Source: Bosea sp. (in: a-proteobacteria)
GTDB taxonomy: Bacteria > Pseudomonadota > Alphaproteobacteria > Rhizobiales > Beijerinckiaceae
Direction of reading: 5' to 3'
Assembly (NCBI RefSeq): GCF_023953965.1
Contig: NZ_JAMLIX010000001.1
Location: 62,001-126,000, forward strand
DNA length: 64,000 bases
Part shown: positions 62,137-64,000 of the stretch, piece by piece
How the letters are laid out: each line of letters opens with the position of its first letter
Position numbering within the stretch: the first letter of the stretch is position 1
The notes under the pieces: generated by a model
Told to the model about the DNA's origin: nothing
Database searches by the model: none
Seen by the model: only the letters and a program-made list of their open reading frames with translations
Position numbers and translations under genes: made by a program

Positions 62137-63212
62137 TGTCCGAAAGCGCGATCAGGCTCGAAGGAGTGTCGAAGAGCTACGGCTCCGTCACCGCGCTCTT
62201 CCCGACCGACCTGACCATCCGTTCGGGCGAGTTCTTCACGCTGCTCGGACCAAGCGGATCGGGCAAGACGACGATTCTCAACGTGATCGCCGGCATGACG
62301 GCGGCATCCGGCGGCCGCATCCTGATCGGGGAGCGCGACGTCACCCGCGTGCCCGCCGGCGAGCGCGGCCTCGGCATGGTATTCCAGAACTATGCCCTGA
62401 TGCCGCATATGTCGGTGTTCGAGAACGTCGCGTTCCCGCTGCGCGTCCGGCGCCTGAAGGAGGACGAGATCCAGCGGCAGGTCGGCGAGGCCCTCGAGAT
62501 CGTCCGGCTTCCGAACATGAGCGAACGCAAGCCGAAGCAGCTCTCCGGCGGGCAGCAGCAGCGCGTGGCTCTCGCCCGCAGCCTCGTCTACCGGCCAAGC
62601 ATCATCCTGATGGACGAGCCTCTCAGCGCGCTGGACAAGAAGCTGCGCGACAGCATGCAGTTCGAGATCCGGCAGATCCACGCCAGCCTTGGCGTCACCG
62701 TCGTCTACGTCACGCATGATCAGGGTGAGGCGCTGGCCATGTCGAACCGGATCTGCCTGATGAATGGCGGTCGGATCGAGCAGCTCGGCACGCCGCACGA
62801 GCTCTATTTCAATCCCAAGAGCGTGTTCGCGGCGGATTTCCTCGGCGAATCGAACATCCTCGACGTCACCGTCGGACAGGGAGCGGCCGGCGGGGCGCGC
62901 CTGCACATCCGCTGCGCCGGAACGAGCGTCGATGTCGGCCCCTGCCGGCTGGCGCCCGGCACGAGCGGGAAGATCATGATCCGCCCGGAATCGCTCACGC
63001 TGTCCGCGCTCGACGGCGTCGCGCATGGCGAGATCAGCGGCACCGTGGACACCGTCACCATGATCGGCGGGGTCACCGAACTCAGGCTCGCGCTGCCCGA
63101 CGGCAGCCGCATCGCGCTACGCGAGCTGACCTCGCGCAAGGCGAGCTCTCTCGACCCCGGCCGGCCCGTCACCGCCCGCTTCAAGCCGGACGACGTGGTC
63201 ATTCTCGCCTGA
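62136..63212 (+). CDS. ABC transporter ATP-binding protein, PotA-like (second system)
   Basis: This 358-residue ATPase has Walker A GPSGSGKTT, signature LSGGQQQRVALARS, Walker B IILMDEPLSALD and H-loop VTHDQGEALAMS. A TOBE domain follows. The ATG at 62136 overlaps the permease stop and has an AAAGGAAG ribosome site; a longer frame opening at 62037 lies inside the permease gene. It completes the second polyamine-type importer. Confidence 0.95.
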   Translation: MSESAIRLEGVSKSYGSVTALFPTDLTIRSGEFFTLLGPSGSGKTTILNVIAGMTAASGGRILIGERDVTRVPAGERGLGMVFQNYALMPHMSVFENVAFPLRVRRLKEDEIQRQVGEALEIVRLPNMSERKPKQLSGGQQQRVALARSLVYRPSIILMDEPLSALDKKLRDSMQFEIRQIHASLGVTVVYVTHDQGEALAMSNRICLMNGGRIEQLGTPHELYFNPKSVFAADFLGESNILDVTVGQGAAGGARLHIRCAGTSVDVGPCRLAPGTSGKIMIRPESLTLSALDGVAHGEISGTVDTVTMIGGVTELRLALPDGSRIALRELTSRKASSLDPGRPVTARFKPDDVVILA

Positions 63213-63257
63213 ACCGCAACGACGCCTTTCGATCGTCCCTCGCAAAGGAGTAAGGAC

Positions 63258-64000
63258 ATGACGCTCGCGAGCTGCAAACCAGAACCGACGATGTCCGACG
63301 TCGAGTGGCAGACGCGCTGCGACCTCGCCGCCGTCTATCGCATCGCCCATTATCTGGGCTGGACCGATCTCATCAACACGCATATGTCGGCGCGGCTTCC
63401 CGACGAACCGGACACGTTCCTGATCAACTACCATGGCCAAACCTTCGACGAGATCACGGCCTCCAGCCTGGTCAAGATGGACATGGAGGGCAACGTCATC
63501 GGTCCGGCCGGGCGCTATAACGACGCTGGATTCACCATCCATTCCGGCTGCTACAAGGCCCGGCCGGATGCGATGTGCGTGCTCCATACCCACACGCGCG
63601 CCGGCGCCGGCATCTCGATGATCAAGGACGCCATCCGGCCGATCAGCCAGGACGCCCTGCACGTCCTCGACGACATAGCCTACCATCCCTACGGCGTTCC
63701 GGCTTCGAAGGAGGAAGGCGAGGAGCTCGGCCATTCCGTGGCGCACCACAACTGCATCATCCTGGAGAACCACGGCTTGCTGACCGTGACGCCGTCGATC
63801 CACAACGGCGTTTATCTGCATTACCGGCTCGAGCGTGCCTGCGATATGGAGATGGTGTCCCGCATGATGGGCGAGCCGCCGGTCTTCGTCGATGACGCGG
63901 TGGTCAAGAAGGCGGCGGTGTACATGCGCAAGTTCCGCGACGATCCCGACTACGGCCGGGCGGAGTTCGACGCGCTCGTGCGCGTGATCGATCGCCAGGG
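63258..64000 (+). CDS. Class II aldolase/adducin family protein, 3' end outside the window
   Basis: About 247 residues are visible before the window ends. Zinc-ligand histidines are seen in VLHTHTRAG and ENHGLL, as in fuculose-phosphate aldolase-type enzymes. Members perform retro-aldol cleavage, decarboxylation or isomerisation of hydroxy acids and sugar phosphates. The ATG follows an AAAGGAG ribosome site. Position after the ABC operon suggests that it acts on the imported or activated compound. Confidence 0.88.
   Translation, partial: MTLASCKPEPTMSDVEWQTRCDLAAVYRIAHYLGWTDLINTHMSARLPDEPDTFLINYHGQTFDEITASSLVKMDMEGNVIGPAGRYNDAGFTIHSGCYKARPDAMCVLHTHTRAGAGISMIKDAIRPISQDALHVLDDIAYHPYGVPASKEEGEELGHSVAHHNCIILENHGLLTVTPSIHNGVYLHYRLERACDMEMVSRMMGEPPVFVDDAVVKKAAVYMRKFRDDPDYGRAEFDALVRVIDRQ

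Overview
The window reads as a high-GC alphaproteobacterial chromosome, most likely Hyphomicrobiales and possibly Bosea-like. This rests on gapR/DUF2312, DUF1036 and DUF882 proteins, a 41-residue L36 and GC-rich codon use. The genus is an inference from protein style, not a database match.

Region 1 (1-18.9 kb) is mostly core genome: the end of an outer-membrane beta-barrel gene, an M3 oligoendopeptidase, a sigma-54 response regulator, an L,D-transpeptidase and a DUF882 murein-type peptidase. A less GC-rich hyuA-hyuB-lrp block (9.0-13.5 kb) interrupts this backbone. After it come gapR, a glycerate kinase, a DUF1036 protein, pyruvate kinase, a TPR protein and rpmJ.

Region 2 (18.9-26.3 kb) is a genomic island inserted at a tRNA-Arg(ACG) gene. 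A large tyrosine recombinase gene starts about 75 bp past the tRNA. It is followed by a frameshifted gene, a small hypothetical protein, a soluble FtsH-like AAA+ zinc protease and a DUF3987-type protein that looks truncated. Region 3 (26.3-33.9 kb) is a patchwork: a lone DmdC-type acyl-CoA dehydrogenase, a complete IS21-family element (28121-30712), a GntR regulator flanked by matching palindromes, a long gene-free stretch and two IclR regulators.

Region 4 (33.9-55.5 kb) is a catabolic cluster arranged around a divergent control region at 45.8-46.1 kb. The leftward arm encodes an SDR (BadH-like), a fused double CaiB CoA-transferase, an acyl-CoA dehydrogenase, a BadI/MenB-like hydrolase, a CoA-transferase/hydrolase, a polyamine-type ABC transporter, a crotonase, and a thiolase with a DUF35 partner. 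The rightward arm encodes a crotonase, an ABC binding protein, an aldehyde dehydrogenase, an aldo/keto reductase, a TctCBA transporter and an MmgE/PrpD protein. A shared palindrome, TTCCG-N5-CGGAA, lies in the control region and before the CaiB gene. Taken together this suggests import, CoA activation, dehydrogenation, hydration, oxidation and ring opening of an alicyclic or similar acid.

Region 5 (55.5-64 kb) begins with a relic of a second integrase, about 91 % identical to the island integrase over 170 nt. A second ABC transporter operon follows, with an NDP-forming acyl-CoA synthetase, a crotonase that keeps both catalytic glutamates, and a class II aldolase cut by the window edge. The relic at 55.6 kb and the absence of an attR copy suggest that the region from 19 kb onward was built from more than one acquired element.
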